A stretch of 64,000 bases of DNA from Nocardia amamiensis (lineage in GTDB: Bacteria; Actinomycetota; Actinomycetes; Mycobacteriales; Mycobacteriaceae). A program made the position numbers and the translations under genes. The stretch is taken from assembly GCF_015477605.1 (NCBI RefSeq), contig NZ_JADLQX010000036.1, positions 1-64,000 of the forward strand. The letters run 5' to 3'. The notes under the pieces were generated by a model. The model worked only from the letters and a program-made list of their open reading frames with translations, was not told the DNA's origin and ran no database searches. Within the stretch, counting starts at the first letter, position 1; each line of letters begins with the position of its first letter. This document shows, piece by piece, positions 41,957 through 50,767 of this stretch.

Positions 41957-42696
41957 TCGCCTGGTCGGTCGGCACGGCCGCGGTCGGCCTGATGTATGCC
42001 GGGTTCTACCCCCAAGTGTCCGAAGGCGGTATGGCCGAAGCGGTGAGCAGCTACCCGGAGGCGATGCGTGAGGCATTACGGTTGAACGATATGACCTCCG
42101 CCGCAGGCTATCTCGGCTCCAGTGTGTTCGGGCTGCTGCTGCCGCTGCTGGCGATGTTCTTCGGAGTGACCTTCGGTGCGCGTGCCATCGCCGGCGAGGA
42201 AGAGTCCGGGTACCTGGATCTGCTGCTGGCGTATCCGGTCAGCCGCACCGGGCTGGTACTGCAACGATTCGCTGCCTTGGCTACCGGCGCCGTGGCGATC
42301 GGGGCAGTGGTATTGCTGGGGATGGTGGCGATTCGCTCGTCCGCCGATCTCGATTCGGTCAGCATCGGCGAGTTCGCGGCTCAAAGTGTGAACCTGACGT
42401 TGCTGGCGATCGTTTTCGGCGCCTTGGCCATCGGTGTCGGCGCCGTGACCGGGAAACGCGGCCCCGTTCTGGCCGGAACCGCGGGTATCGGAGTGCTCGC
42501 CTACGCCGCCAACAGCCTCGCCGGTGTCATCGGCGCCGACTGGCTGAAATATCTCTCGCCCTTCCACTACTACATCGGCGGAGAACCGCTCCGTAACGGT
42601 ATCCAATGGACCGACGCCGCAGTCCTGGTCGCGATCTCGTTGGTCCTGATCGGCTCCGGACTCATCCGCTTCAACCAGCGCGACGTGACCAACTGA
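41905..42696 (+). CDS. ABC-2 type exporter permease
   Basis: A 263-residue permease with six membrane helices in the ABC-2 pattern. An N-terminal helix (SLIAWSVGTAAVGLMYAGF) is followed by a long loop and then GARAIAGEEESGYLDLLLAYPVSRTGLVL, cut here to GEEESGYLDLLLAYPVSR, the conserved coupling-helix signature. It is the partner of the frameshifted ATPase encoded upstream. The GbsR-type regulator suggests control by a drug or osmotic signal. A strong terminator follows. Confidence 0.85.
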   Translation: MLPDIYTQTLVDNRRSLIAWSVGTAAVGLMYAGFYPQVSEGGMAEAVSSYPEAMREALRLNDMTSAAGYLGSSVFGLLLPLLAMFFGVTFGARAIAGEEESGYLDLLLAYPVSRTGLVLQRFAALATGAVAIGAVVLLGMVAIRSSADLDSVSIGEFAAQSVNLTLLAIVFGALAIGVGAVTGKRGPVLAGTAGIGVLAYAANSLAGVIGADWLKYLSPFHYYIGGEPLRNGIQWTDAAVLVAISLVLIGSGLIRFNQRDVTN

Positions 42697-42704
42697 CCCC
42701 ACGC

Positions 42705-42732
42705 GAGGGCGCCACCGCACCGTGGCGCCCTC
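42705..42732. terminator. Bidirectional terminator
   Basis: GAGGGCGCCAC-CGCACC-GTGGCGCCCTC is a perfect 11-bp stem. It lies between the convergent permease (+) and TrkA (-) genes, 8 and 20 nt from their stops. Confidence 0.8.
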
Positions 42733-42752
42733 GCCGCCTTCCGATGACGACG

Positions 42753-43427
42753 TCAGGTCATGTCGGCGAAGCGTTCGACCTCTTCGATGTGGCCGGACAC
42801 GATCAGCTGGTCGCCTTCGGCGACGACGGTGTCGGCGGTGGCGTAGGTGAATTGGCCGCCGCGGTGTTTGATCGCGACCACGGTGATGTCGAAGTGCTGT
42901 CGCAGTGCGCTGGCGGTGAGTGTTTTTCCGATCGCGGCCTTCGGTGCGACGGTCTTGGCCATGGCGTAGTCGGTGTCGAACTCGATGTAGTCGATCATCC
43001 GGCCGGCCACCAGATGCGCGACCCGTTCGCCCATGTCGTGTTCGGGCAGTACGACATGGTGGGCGCCGACGCGTTCGAGGATCTGACCGTGTTGTCGGCT
43101 GACGGCTTTGGCCCAGATCCTGGGGATCTGGAATTCCGAAAGAAGTGACGTGGTCAGGATGCTGGCTTCCATATTGCTGCCGATCCCGACCACCGCGTGG
43201 GGAAAGTCGGGCACCCCCAGCTGTTGGAGCGCCTCCATGTCCGTGGTGTCAGCCACCGCGACGTGAGTGAGTTCGTCGGAATAACGCTGGACCAGACGCG
43301 GATCGGAGTCGATGGCCAGCACCTCCGAACCGTGGGTGACCAGTTCGCGGGCCAGCGCGCTCCCGAAGCGGCCCAACCCGATCACCACCACTCGTGTTCC
43401 CTGTTTGCGTGACGTTCTATCCGACAA
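42753..43427 (-). CDS. TrkA/KtrA-type potassium uptake regulatory subunit
   Basis: A 224-residue RCK protein. The N-terminal Rossmann domain carries GLGRFGSALA (residues 17-26) and the acidic end of strand two, AIDSD. The C-terminal RCK_C domain lies at about 145-220. It gates the TrkH channel encoded directly upstream in response to nucleotides. The start is TTG 43427, supported by GGAGGAG 7 nt before it; no ATG or GTG fits. It overlaps the TrkH stop by 11 nt, so the two are coupled. Confidence 0.88.
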   Translation of the reverse strand: MSDRTSRKQGTRVVVIGLGRFGSALARELVTHGSEVLAIDSDPRLVQRYSDELTHVAVADTTDMEALQQLGVPDFPHAVVGIGSNMEASILTTSLLSEFQIPRIWAKAVSRQHGQILERVGAHHVVLPEHDMGERVAHLVAGRMIDYIEFDTDYAMAKTVAPKAAIGKTLTASALRQHFDITVVAIKHRGGQFTYATADTVVAEGDQLIVSGHIEEVERFADMT

Positions 43428-44847
43428 TGGGTCGCTCCTCCGGTAGCTCGTAGCGTCGGCGGCGCTCCCGCAGCGCCAACGCGGTAGCGAGAGTGATCGG
43501 GCCCAGGCGTCCGACGAACATGAGCACGATCAGAACGATAAGCCCCGGATTCGGGATATCAGCGGTGATCCCCGTCGACAACCCCACTGTGCCGAAGGCC
43601 GACACGACTTCGAACAGCACCACATCCAGGTCCATGCCGGTGATCGTCAGCAGCGTGATCGTTCCCGAGACGACCGCCCCGATACCGAGTAGCGCCACTG
43701 TCACCGCCTGCCGCTGTACGGGGGCCGCCAGCCGCCGCCCCATCACGTGCACGGTCGGCTCGCCTCGCACCTCGGCGATGATGACGAACGCCAGCAGCGC
43801 GAAGGTGGTCACCTTGATCCCGCCCGCGGTGCCCGCGCTGCCGCCACCGACGAACATCAAGATATCGTTGATCAACAGCGTCGAGGAGTGCATCGCGCCG
43901 ACATCCAGGGAGTTGAAGCCCGCGGTGCGCGGGGACAATCCGTGGAATCCGCCCACCAGGAACTTGTGGGCGGTGTTCAACGGCCCCAGAGTGTCCGGGT
44001 TGGACCATTCGAACGCGATCACCGCCACTATCCCGATCACGCCCAGCAAGAAGTAGGTGATCAGCGTGATCCTGGTGTGCAGCGACCACCGGCGCGGCAT
44101 CGAAGCACCGGACTGGCGGCGCAGGGATCTGGTGACCTCGAACACCACCGGGAATCCCAGCCCGCCGATGACCAAGGCGACCGTGATCGGAGCGATGATC
44201 CACGGATCTGTCGCGTACCCGACCAGACTGTCCTCGTAGAGTGCGAATCCCGCGTTGTTGTAGGCCGATATCGCATGGAACACACCGAGATACACGCCCC
44301 GCCAGCCGGTCTCGTCGTATCCGATCAGGAATCGCAGCGTGAGCGCGACCGCGGTGACCGCTTCGACCAGCAGGCTCATCCGGATCACCCCGACCACGAC
44401 CCGGCGGCTTTCACCCAGCCGCAACGTCTTGGTCTCCGACTGCGCGATCAGCTGCATCCGCAGCCCCATCCGCCTGGCCACCAGCAACCCGAGTAGCGAC
44501 GCCAGCGTCATGATGCCCAGGCCACCGACCTGGATCAGGCCCAGGATGACCAGTTCCCCGAACATCGACCAGTGACTCTCGGTATCCACCACCACCAGAC
44601 CTGTGACACACACCGCCGACACCGCCGTGAACAACGCCGTGACCGCCCCCGTCGCCGTCCGAGACTCCGCAGCCGCAGGCAACATCAGCAGCACGGTGCC
44701 GATCACCGTCACCGCACCGAAACCGAACACCACCAACCGGGCAGGATGCCTCGCACTCGGTAGCAGGCGCCCGACGGCGACGGCGACACTCGACCACAGG
44801 GGGCGCCATCCGCCGGAACGGTGCGCGGTCTCGCGTGGGCTGTCCAC
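43417..44847 (-). CDS. TrkH/KtrB-type potassium transporter
   Basis: The protein of 476 residues is an integral membrane K+ (or Na+) transporter with four membrane-pore-membrane repeats. Filter-like Gly residues are seen in TAVSAVCVTGL, ISAYNNAGFAL, GLSPRTAGFNSL and SAFGTVGLSTG, each with a single key Gly. GTG 44847 is chosen, with GAGGA 6 nt upstream. Longer upstream in-frame sequence overlaps the divergent promoter region and is not protein-like. The operon is trkH-trkA. The divergent gene encodes a second TrkA-like protein. Confidence 0.9.
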   Translation of the reverse strand: MDSPRETAHRSGGWRPLWSSVAVAVGRLLPSARHPARLVVFGFGAVTVIGTVLLMLPAAAESRTATGAVTALFTAVSAVCVTGLVVVDTESHWSMFGELVILGLIQVGGLGIMTLASLLGLLVARRMGLRMQLIAQSETKTLRLGESRRVVVGVIRMSLLVEAVTAVALTLRFLIGYDETGWRGVYLGVFHAISAYNNAGFALYEDSLVGYATDPWIIAPITVALVIGGLGFPVVFEVTRSLRRQSGASMPRRWSLHTRITLITYFLLGVIGIVAVIAFEWSNPDTLGPLNTAHKFLVGGFHGLSPRTAGFNSLDVGAMHSSTLLINDILMFVGGGSAGTAGGIKVTTFALLAFVIIAEVRGEPTVHVMGRRLAAPVQRQAVTVALLGIGAVVSGTITLLTITGMDLDVVLFEVVSAFGTVGLSTGITADIPNPGLIVLIVLMFVGRLGPITLATALALRERRRRYELPEERPIVG

Positions 44848-45008
44848 CTGATGTCCTCGGGTTGGGGTGGTCTGTGGGCGGCATTCGCCTTGTCGGGCAA
44901 CGTTCCGCAAATTACTGCCGTTCTCCGGCTGACGCAATCGCCCCAGCTCCGGCTGAGCCGGGATACCCCGCAGAGGCGGGTTCCACCTGCTACCGTTACC
45001 GCCGGAGT

Positions 45009-45059
45009 GCCGGGAAGTCTGGTCGGCGTATCGAGAACCGCTCGCTCGCCGACCAGGAG
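45009..45059 (+). promoter_or_regulatory. Structured leader element, copy A
   Basis: GCCGGGAAGTCTGGTCGGC (45009-45027) is followed 20 nt later by GCCGACCAG (45048-45056), a perfect complement of CTGGTCGGC (45019-45027). The 3' arm runs into the AGGAG ribosome site (45055-45059) of the TrkA-like gene. Pairing would therefore hide the site. A -10-like TACCGT lies 17 nt upstream of the motif. Near-identical copies occur at 47743, 50458 and 53952. Confidence 0.75.
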
Positions 45060-45066
45060 CCCCGCT

Positions 45067-45705
45067 ATGGCCGCACACACGATCGTCATCGGTTACGGCA
45101 GCACCGGGCGTAGCGCCGCCCATGCCGTGTCCGACGGCGGACTCGGATCCGACCTCGTCGTCGTGGACACCGACACCGCACGCACCACCGAAGCCCGCCG
45201 CGACGGCGCCACCACCGTGCTCGGTGACGGACACGACCTCACCGTGCTCCATCAGGCAGGGGTCGCCCACGCCGAGCGCATCGCCGTGGCCGTATCCGAC
45301 GACCACTCCGGCGTGCGCATCACCTCCGCTGTCCGCGGCCTCAACAACGACGCATCGATCTGCACCCTGCTGCGGCGCTCGGGATGGAAATCGATCGCTG
45401 AATACCTTGGTGCCGATCAAGTCGTGGTCACAGGCGAACTCACCGGCCGACTGCTCGGGCTGAGCGTGCGCCGCCCCGACCTGCCCGCCCAGTTCGATCG
45501 TGCCCTGCGATCTCACTCCGAGCTGGTGGTGGCCGAACGCGCTGTCCGCAGCAGCGAGATCGGACAGTGCCTCAGCCTGTGCGGACCCCTCGTCCTGGCC
45601 GTCGCGCGGGGCGGCCGGATCCACTGGCGCGACGACCCTGGCGAGGCGCGGCTGCGAGCATCCGATCGGCTGCTCGTACTCCGGGCGTCATCGCCCCTGT
45701 GGTAG
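45067..45705 (+). CDS. Second TrkA-like NAD-binding protein
   Basis: This 212-residue protein has a TrkA_N Rossmann domain: VIGYGSTGRSAA at residues 6-17, VVVDTDTARTTEARRDGATTVLGDG cut to VVVDTDTA and the usual GD at 53-54. HAERIAVAVSDDHSGVRIT follows. The C-terminal part (residues 140-205) is a degenerate RCK_C-like region. It resembles proteins that pair with K+ channels rather than KtrA itself. AGGAG is 7 nt upstream of ATG and is the probable target of the leader element. It is divergent from trkH. Confidence 0.85.
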   Translation: MAAHTIVIGYGSTGRSAAHAVSDGGLGSDLVVVDTDTARTTEARRDGATTVLGDGHDLTVLHQAGVAHAERIAVAVSDDHSGVRITSAVRGLNNDASICTLLRRSGWKSIAEYLGADQVVVTGELTGRLLGLSVRRPDLPAQFDRALRSHSELVVAERAVRSSEIGQCLSLCGPLVLAVARGGRIHWRDDPGEARLRASDRLLVLRASSPLW

Positions 45706-45869
45706 CCCTCCCGACCGTGGAGCTGGCTCCCATCGCCGCCACCGTCACAGCGGCGTTGCGTGCCTTAGCTTCCGGAACGCCGGAACACCGTTGGAGATCA
45801 CCTCCGCACCGGTCAGCGCTGTGCAGGTATTGCGTGTATTTCACGGAAGGGAGGGTAGGTGCACGGTCG

Positions 45870-46152
45870 ATGGCAGAGGATGAAGCACCCTCATACGGTC
45901 CGGGAGGGCGCGGGTCTACGGGGCGGTAACCGTCAGTGCGAGAGGGCAGATCATGATCCCGGCCACGCGCGCGGTGATCACGGCATCGCGCCCGGCGACA
46001 GATTGCTGGTTCTCGGCGATCCCGAACAAGGGCTGGCACTGGTGAAACTCCAAGTGCCGCTGCGGAATCTGCAAGGCTCCTCCGAACTGCTCCAACAGAT
46101 CCGCAACCACTCGAGAAGCGACGCAACCGGCAGGAAGGCCGACAATGCATGA
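45870..46152 (+). pseudogene. AbrB/SpoVT-like regulator broken by two frameshifts
   Basis: Three frames together give one AbrB-type protein: MAEDEAPSYGPGGR, then RVYGAVTVSARGQIMIPAT (swapped-hairpin DNA-binding start), then HGIAPGDRLLVLGDPEQGLA with a C-terminal helix NLQGSSELLQQI. The order and spacing match actinobacterial AbrB-like regulators that precede a membrane protein gene. The last frame ends at TGA 46150-46152, overlapping the ATG of the next gene (46145), so the coupling is preserved. Two shifts make a sequencing error less likely than real decay. The remainder of the gap 45706-45869 shows no gene. Confidence 0.7.
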
Positions 46153-46597
46153 GACCGCACCCGACACGCGGCGCGCGGCGCCCTGGCACCTCTGGGGCGT
46201 CGGCGCCCTGTTCGTCCTGCTGAATCTCGGCGGTGCCTACGACTACGTGATGGCGCTCAGCGAGAACGCTGACTACTTCCGATCGCAGAACTACAACAAC
46301 GAGCAGATCCAGTACTTCACCGATTATCCAGCCCTACCGGCCATCTTCTGGTCCATCGGAGTCTGGGGCGGATTGCTCGCCGCGATCCTGCTGCTGCTGC
46401 GCACCCGGTGGACACTGCCAATCGCGATGACCGGGCTGGCCGGCCAAGTGATCCTCGACATCCTCACCTTCGGTTTCCGCGACCGTTGGCAGATCCTCGG
46501 ACCGCGCTTGGCCTTGTTCGATCTCGGGGTGCTCCTGCTGACAGCAGGATTCGTCTTCTACTGCCGGACACTGGTGTCCCGGCGAATCCTGCGCTGA
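46145..46597 (+). CDS. Four-TM hypothetical membrane protein
   Basis: A 150-residue membrane protein with four helices (about residues 15-36, 67-87, 93-112 and 118-140). The loop between helices one and two (about 30 residues, SENADYFRSQNYNNEQIQYF) is polar and Tyr/Asn-rich. It resembles small sugar-transporter-like proteins coupled with AbrB-type genes in actinomycetes; no function assigned. Its start lies inside the end of the AbrB-like pseudogene. Confidence 0.7.
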   Translation: MHETAPDTRRAAPWHLWGVGALFVLLNLGGAYDYVMALSENADYFRSQNYNNEQIQYFTDYPALPAIFWSIGVWGGLLAAILLLLRTRWTLPIAMTGLAGQVILDILTFGFRDRWQILGPRLALFDLGVLLLTAGFVFYCRTLVSRRILR

Positions 46598-46691
46598 GGA
46601 CCAGGCTCCCGCCGACTGCCCAAGACATGGGGCCCTGTTGTTGAAGTGGGCGTCGCGCGTTCCGTGCCACGCACCGATACCTGAGCATCTG

Positions 46692-47261
46692 TTAATCGCC
46701 TGTTCGTGGGCTTGGTGATCGCGTCAGGAACCGGGTCATCTGCGGGATCGCCTCGACAGGATGTTGTGCGCGTATGGCCTCGCCGATCGGCTCGAACCGC
46801 CAGCTCGCCCCGGTCCGTGACACTTTGCCCATCACCAGGCCGGTGTGGGAAGTATCGGCGCTGAGGTCATGGCGGGCGATCTCGTCGCCGGAGACCGTGT
46901 CGACCACGCGGCAGAACGCGTTCTCGATCTGGTCGAAGGTTTGGCCGGTGTAGGAGGTGACAAGGAAAATGATGGTGGTGATCTGCGGTGGAATCCGGGT
47001 CAGATCGACGGTGATCACCTCGTTGTCGCCTTTACCCTCCCCGGTGGTGCTGTCCCCGAAATGTCGCACCGAGCCGTCTCGCGAATTGAGCTGCTGGTGA
47101 TAGACGACATCGGCGATGCGGTCCTCGGCGAACAACAATGCCGCCGCATTCAGGTCGATGTCCTTGGTGTTGGAGCCGAAGAGGCTGCGTCGCACCGGAT
47201 CCCATCCCAGAGCCATGCGTAGGTGCTCGAGTCGGGCCGCATTGTGGTCGCTCAATGTCAT
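46692..47261 (-). CDS. TerD family protein
   Basis: This 189-residue TerD/TerE/CABP-like protein binds Ca2+ in known members and belongs to the tellurite/stress-resistance systems. Typical parts: ALGWDPV, DIDLNAAALLF (metal-site acidic residues), GEGKGDNEVITVDLTRIPP and FLVTSYTGQTFDQIENAFCRVVD, the last cut to TSYTGQTFDQIENAFCR. ATG 47261 follows GAAAGGAA by 8 nt. No other ter gene lies nearby, so it is an orphan. Leader copy B points toward this gene from 440-500 nt upstream. Confidence 0.85.
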   Translation of the reverse strand: MTLSDHNAARLEHLRMALGWDPVRRSLFGSNTKDIDLNAAALLFAEDRIADVVYHQQLNSRDGSVRHFGDSTTGEGKGDNEVITVDLTRIPPQITTIIFLVTSYTGQTFDQIENAFCRVVDTVSGDEIARHDLSADTSHTGLVMGKVSRTGASWRFEPIGEAIRAQHPVEAIPQMTRFLTRSPSPRTGD

Positions 47262-47696
47262 GAACACGGTTCCTTTCGTTACGACATCTCGAAGCGTTGT
47301 CCCGTTCCGAGCATCACGGCAGGCGCTGCGGCGTGAAAGGCCGCGTGGGTGTAACGCGAGGATGTCGAGGTCGCGTTGGGACTGGACGCTGCAGCGCGTC
47401 GAGTGATCGCGAGCGCAAGGACCGGTGGCGACTTCCGGCGGGCGGCCGCAGCGCCCCCGTGCGGTGAAGTTGTCGAACGAGATCGGCGTCGCGGAGCGTG
47501 TGGCGAGGCCGGGATCGACCGCATCGCCGCTGGTGACGTCCACGCTCGGGATGCCACCGAAATCCGAACCCGGCTTTGGTGCCCGCCAGCGTGCGTCGAC
47601 ACAAGCGATGGGGGAATGGTTTGCGGGTGGTTGTGGCTCGAGGGCTCATGGTCGTGACCGTCGCCGTCGTACCGCGATTTGCGTGAGCACCGTGAG
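47262..47696 (-). other. Long leader or decayed region upstream of terD
   Basis: No convincing gene. On the minus strand, just after leader copy B, AGGAG (47701-47697) precedes a 14-codon GTG frame (47690-47646). Its stop overlaps an ATG that opens a 111-codon Arg/Pro-rich frame to 47314. Neither looks like a protein family. The block may be a long 5' leader of terD or the remains of a gene once controlled by the leader. Confidence 0.35.
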
Positions 47697-47761
47697 CTCC
47701 TGATCGTCGGATGGCCCGACCCGCGGTCATGGGGGTCGGGTTGCCGACCAGACTTCCCGGC
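47697..47761 (-). promoter_or_regulatory. Structured leader element, copy B
   Basis: The same GCCGGGAAGTCTGGTCGGC is on the minus strand (47761-47743), preceded by CGGCATCTTT as a -10-like box. Downstream, CCGAC-(GAT)-CAG (47710-47700) is complementary to CTGGTCGG with a 3-nt bulge and runs into AGGAG. An inner 8-bp hairpin CCCGACCC/GGGTCGGG (47740-47715) fills the loop. Sequence on the far side (47762-47942) is the promoter of copy B and of the divergent acyltransferase gene. Confidence 0.7.
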
Positions 47762-47942
47762 GCACCACTTGCAAAGATGCCGTAAAGCCGCGCTCGAGGC
47801 AAATGGCATTCCGTCGGCGGAGTCCGCGTTGCACGGCGGGTGACCAGCCGTGCTGGTGATGGGGTGCGGGTGCACAGCGGTGCTCGGAAAGATGGCGAGA
47901 ATCGGCAGGTTTCACCACCTGTGGTAAGAGAACTGTCATGTC

Positions 47943-50153
47943 ATGGCCGACTCTTGTTCACCACCGAACGAACCACTCCTGGGTGACCACACAGGATCCC
48001 GGGTGGCGGAACCGGGCGCGATGACCGGCAGATCGCCTCAGGCGGCGACTGCGCCTGCGGGTTCCCGCGACGCTGCCGCATCCTCGTCGGAGCGGGGCGA
48101 GTCGGTCGCTTATCGTGCGGATCTGGACGGGCTGCGGGGTGTCGCGATCGGTTTGGTGGTGATATTCCACGTCTGGTTCGGCCGGGTCTCCGGCGGTGTA
48201 GACGTGTTTTTGGTGTTGTCCGGATTCTTCTTCACCGGGTTGCTGTTGCGTCGCGCCGAGTCGACGGGGTCGGCGGGGGTGGAGGCCACGCTGCGCCGTA
48301 CGGTGCGGCGGTTGTTGCCGGCGATGGTTGTCGTCCTCGCTGCGGTTGTCGTGGCGACCGTGGTCATGCGGCCGTATACGCAGTGGTCGGAGCTGTCGGC
48401 GCAGACGCTGGCGTCGTTGTTGTATTGCCAGAATTGGCGTTTGGCGTTGACGTGGTCGGATTATCTGGCGGCGGATCCGTCGGTGAGCCCGTTGCAGCAT
48501 TTGTGGTCGATGTCGGTGCAGGGCCAGTTCTACCTCGCCGCCGTCGCGACCGTCGGCGTGGTGGTTTGGACGATTCGCCGTAGCGGGCGGTCTGCTGTGC
48601 TGCGGCCTGTGCTCGCGGTGATAGTCGGGGTGCTGGCTGTGGTGTCGTTCTGGTATGCCTGGCGCGGCGCGCAGACCCACCAGGGGTGGAACTATTACGA
48701 CAGCCTCGCTCGCTGCTGGGAGTTGCTGGCCGGCGCCTTGCTCGCCGCCATGGCGCCGTTGCTGTCACCGCCGCGCGTGACCCGTGCCGTCCTGGCCGCC
48801 GGGGGAGCGCTGGGGGTGGTGGGCTGTGGATGGCTCATTCTCGACGGGGCAAACCGATTCCCCGGCCCGGCCGCCCTGTTGCCGGTCGGTGCCGCAGCCG
48901 CGGTGATCGTGGCGGGCAACAATCTCCCTCTCGACCAGCGGCCGTGGCCGAACCGGATGCTGGCGACGAGCACCGCGCGCTGGTTCGGCGATATCGCCTA
49001 TCCCTTGTATTTGTGGCATTGGCCGATCCTGATCTTCTATCTCGCCGAACGCGGCCAACCCCATGCCGGACTTGCCGACGGCATCGTCGTTGTCGGCGCA
49101 TCGATCGCGCTGGCCTGGATCACGCACCGATGGGTGGAAGAACCACTACGGCTACGGGCACAGCCGCGCGCTGAGGCGGCGGCGCCCGTGGCGGCACCGG
49201 TGGTGCGGCGTGGGGCCGTAGTGGCGGTGGCAACGCTGGCCGCCGCTGTGGTGGCGTCGACCGGCGGCTGGCTGACGGTGGTGGCCCGGATCAACCCTCC
49301 GCACGCGGTCGGCGCGTTGGATCCAAGGCTGTATCCGGGGGCGGAAGCGTTGGTTTCCGGAGCGACCGTGCCGCAAATGCGGATGCGGCCTACTCTGTTC
49401 GAAGCTCCTGGCGAGTTGCCGCCACCGACCCTGGACGGATGCATCGCGGACTGGGACACCCGCGAAATGATCACCTGTACCTACGGCGACTTGGACGCCG
49501 ATCGCACACTAGCGGTGGTCGGCAGCTCCCATGCCGAACACTGGTTACCCGCGTTGCAGACGCTGGCCGCCGAACACTCCTTCCGGATTCAGGTGTATCT
49601 GAAGATGGGCTGCCCCCTCACCCTCGCCGAGGACGCGATGTACAAGGGCGAGCCCATCCCGGACTGCCGGGATTGGTCGCGAGAAGTAATCGACCGGCTC
49701 GGCGGCGATCGCCCGGACTGGGTGTTCACCACCGGCACCCGGCCACGCGATGACATCGGTGACGAAACCCCACCTGAGTACCTTGATGTGTGGTCGGCGC
49801 TGTCCGAGCGCGCCCTGAACGTGATCGCGATCCGCGACACGCCATGGCTGCGGCGGGAAAAGGTCCGCTACATGGCAATCGACTGCCTCGCCAAAGGCGG
49901 AGACCGCATCAGCTGCGGAATGCGCCGCCAAGACGCGCTGGACGAGGTGAACCCGGCGCTCGAACCGGCGTCCAGCTACCCGAACGTCTTTCCGATCGAC
50001 CTCAGCGACGCCGTCTGCGAACCCACCGTGTGCGCGGTCGTCGAAGGCAACATCCTGATCTACCACGACGAACACCACTTCACGGTCAGCTACTCCCGTT
50101 CCCTGGCCGATGCCCTCGGCCACCAACTACAACCACTGCTCGGCTGGTGGTAG
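47943..50153 (+). CDS. Membrane acyltransferase 3 with C-terminal SGNH domain (second copy)
   Basis: A 736-residue protein laid out like the one at 22958. A 50-residue polar N-terminus precedes RADLDGLRGVAIGLVVIFH, which carries the acyl-transfer His, then about ten helices and an outside SGNH domain from residue 480. GSSHAEHW near 527 carries the Ser and DEHHFT near 709 the Asp/His pair. The motif is GSSH rather than GDSH, and the usual VGVDVFFVISGF is changed to GGVDVFLVLSGFF. It probably O-acylates a surface glycan. ATG 47943 has no clear ribosome site. It is divergent from leader copy B. Confidence 0.87.
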   Translation: MADSCSPPNEPLLGDHTGSRVAEPGAMTGRSPQAATAPAGSRDAAASSSERGESVAYRADLDGLRGVAIGLVVIFHVWFGRVSGGVDVFLVLSGFFFTGLLLRRAESTGSAGVEATLRRTVRRLLPAMVVVLAAVVVATVVMRPYTQWSELSAQTLASLLYCQNWRLALTWSDYLAADPSVSPLQHLWSMSVQGQFYLAAVATVGVVVWTIRRSGRSAVLRPVLAVIVGVLAVVSFWYAWRGAQTHQGWNYYDSLARCWELLAGALLAAMAPLLSPPRVTRAVLAAGGALGVVGCGWLILDGANRFPGPAALLPVGAAAAVIVAGNNLPLDQRPWPNRMLATSTARWFGDIAYPLYLWHWPILIFYLAERGQPHAGLADGIVVVGASIALAWITHRWVEEPLRLRAQPRAEAAAPVAAPVVRRGAVVAVATLAAAVVASTGGWLTVVARINPPHAVGALDPRLYPGAEALVSGATVPQMRMRPTLFEAPGELPPPTLDGCIADWDTREMITCTYGDLDADRTLAVVGSSHAEHWLPALQTLAAEHSFRIQVYLKMGCPLTLAEDAMYKGEPIPDCRDWSREVIDRLGGDRPDWVFTTGTRPRDDIGDETPPEYLDVWSALSERALNVIAIRDTPWLRREKVRYMAIDCLAKGGDRISCGMRRQDALDEVNPALEPASSYPNVFPIDLSDAVCEPTVCAVVEGNILIYHDEHHFTVSYSRSLADALGHQLQPLLGWW

Positions 50154-50457
50154 AACCTGACCCCGGTCCGGTCGATCGGCACGATCGGCCGCTTGACGCT
50201 TGTCGGCCCCGGGTGCCGCCACGGGCGGCGCGGCTAGCGCGTTGGCAGCAGGGTGTCTGCGGGATGCGCCCGGGGGGAGGAGTGGCCGTCGTGATGGAAA
50301 CTCAGCGCGGCCATGGGCCGCTGCCCGGACCACGATCCTCGACCGCGTCGACAGACAACGCTGAACGAAGTGCGCATCCGAGTGGTGCCCGCACTGCCTA
50401 AGGGACTCGGTCGGTTTGCGCCCGCGGGTGTCTATACGGCATCTTTACGGGTGGAGC

Positions 50458-50510
50458 GCCGGGAAGTCTGGTCGGCAAACCCGGCCCGGATGCGGGTTCG
50501 GGCGGACCAG
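50458..50510 (+). promoter_or_regulatory. Structured leader element, copy C
   Basis: GCCGGGAAGTCTGGTCGGC (50458-50476) is preceded by CGGCATCTTT (the same 10 bases as copy B). GCGGACCAG (50502-50510) is complementary to CTGGTCGGC except at one position. An inner AACCCG/CGGGTT hairpin (50478-50498) lies in the loop. The element is about 260 nt upstream of nhaA, on the same strand. The upstream part of the gap (50154-50457) shows no gene. Confidence 0.72.
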
Positions 50511-50767
50511 TGATGGGCGCACATCATGCTGAATCGAGCGATAGCCACACGGCGCGGAACCTCCGCCTCGACGCCGTTGCGCGACTTCTCCGACTCCGGC
50601 CGACCAGCGAAGGATGCGCACGTGCGCGCTGCCCGCGGTCCGGCATTCGCTGATCCAGACGCACTAGGACTGCCGCGCCGCTGTATTGGGCACGCGCCAA
50701 CGCGCAGGCTGATCGAAGCTGAGGGTTGCCGGCGTGCCGCGCGTCACCGACGTCCGGCCGCAAGAAT
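50511..50767 (+). other. Region between leader C and nhaA
   Basis: An ATG at 50526, 15 nt after the leader arm, opens an 88-codon Arg/Ala-rich frame with no family likeness that runs into nhaA. It is more likely non-coding or a decayed gene than a real protein. No terminator is evident, so the leader could belong to the nhaA transcript. Confidence 0.3.

Noticed and set aside
42705..42732. Long perfect inverted repeat as a possible mobile-element end
   Set aside because: It is placed between two convergent stops and has hairpin geometry, so a bidirectional terminator explains it.
47314..47649. Arg/Pro-rich frame after leader copy B as a real gene
   Set aside because: The composition is that of random high-GC translation and no family feature is seen; left as a region of unknown content.
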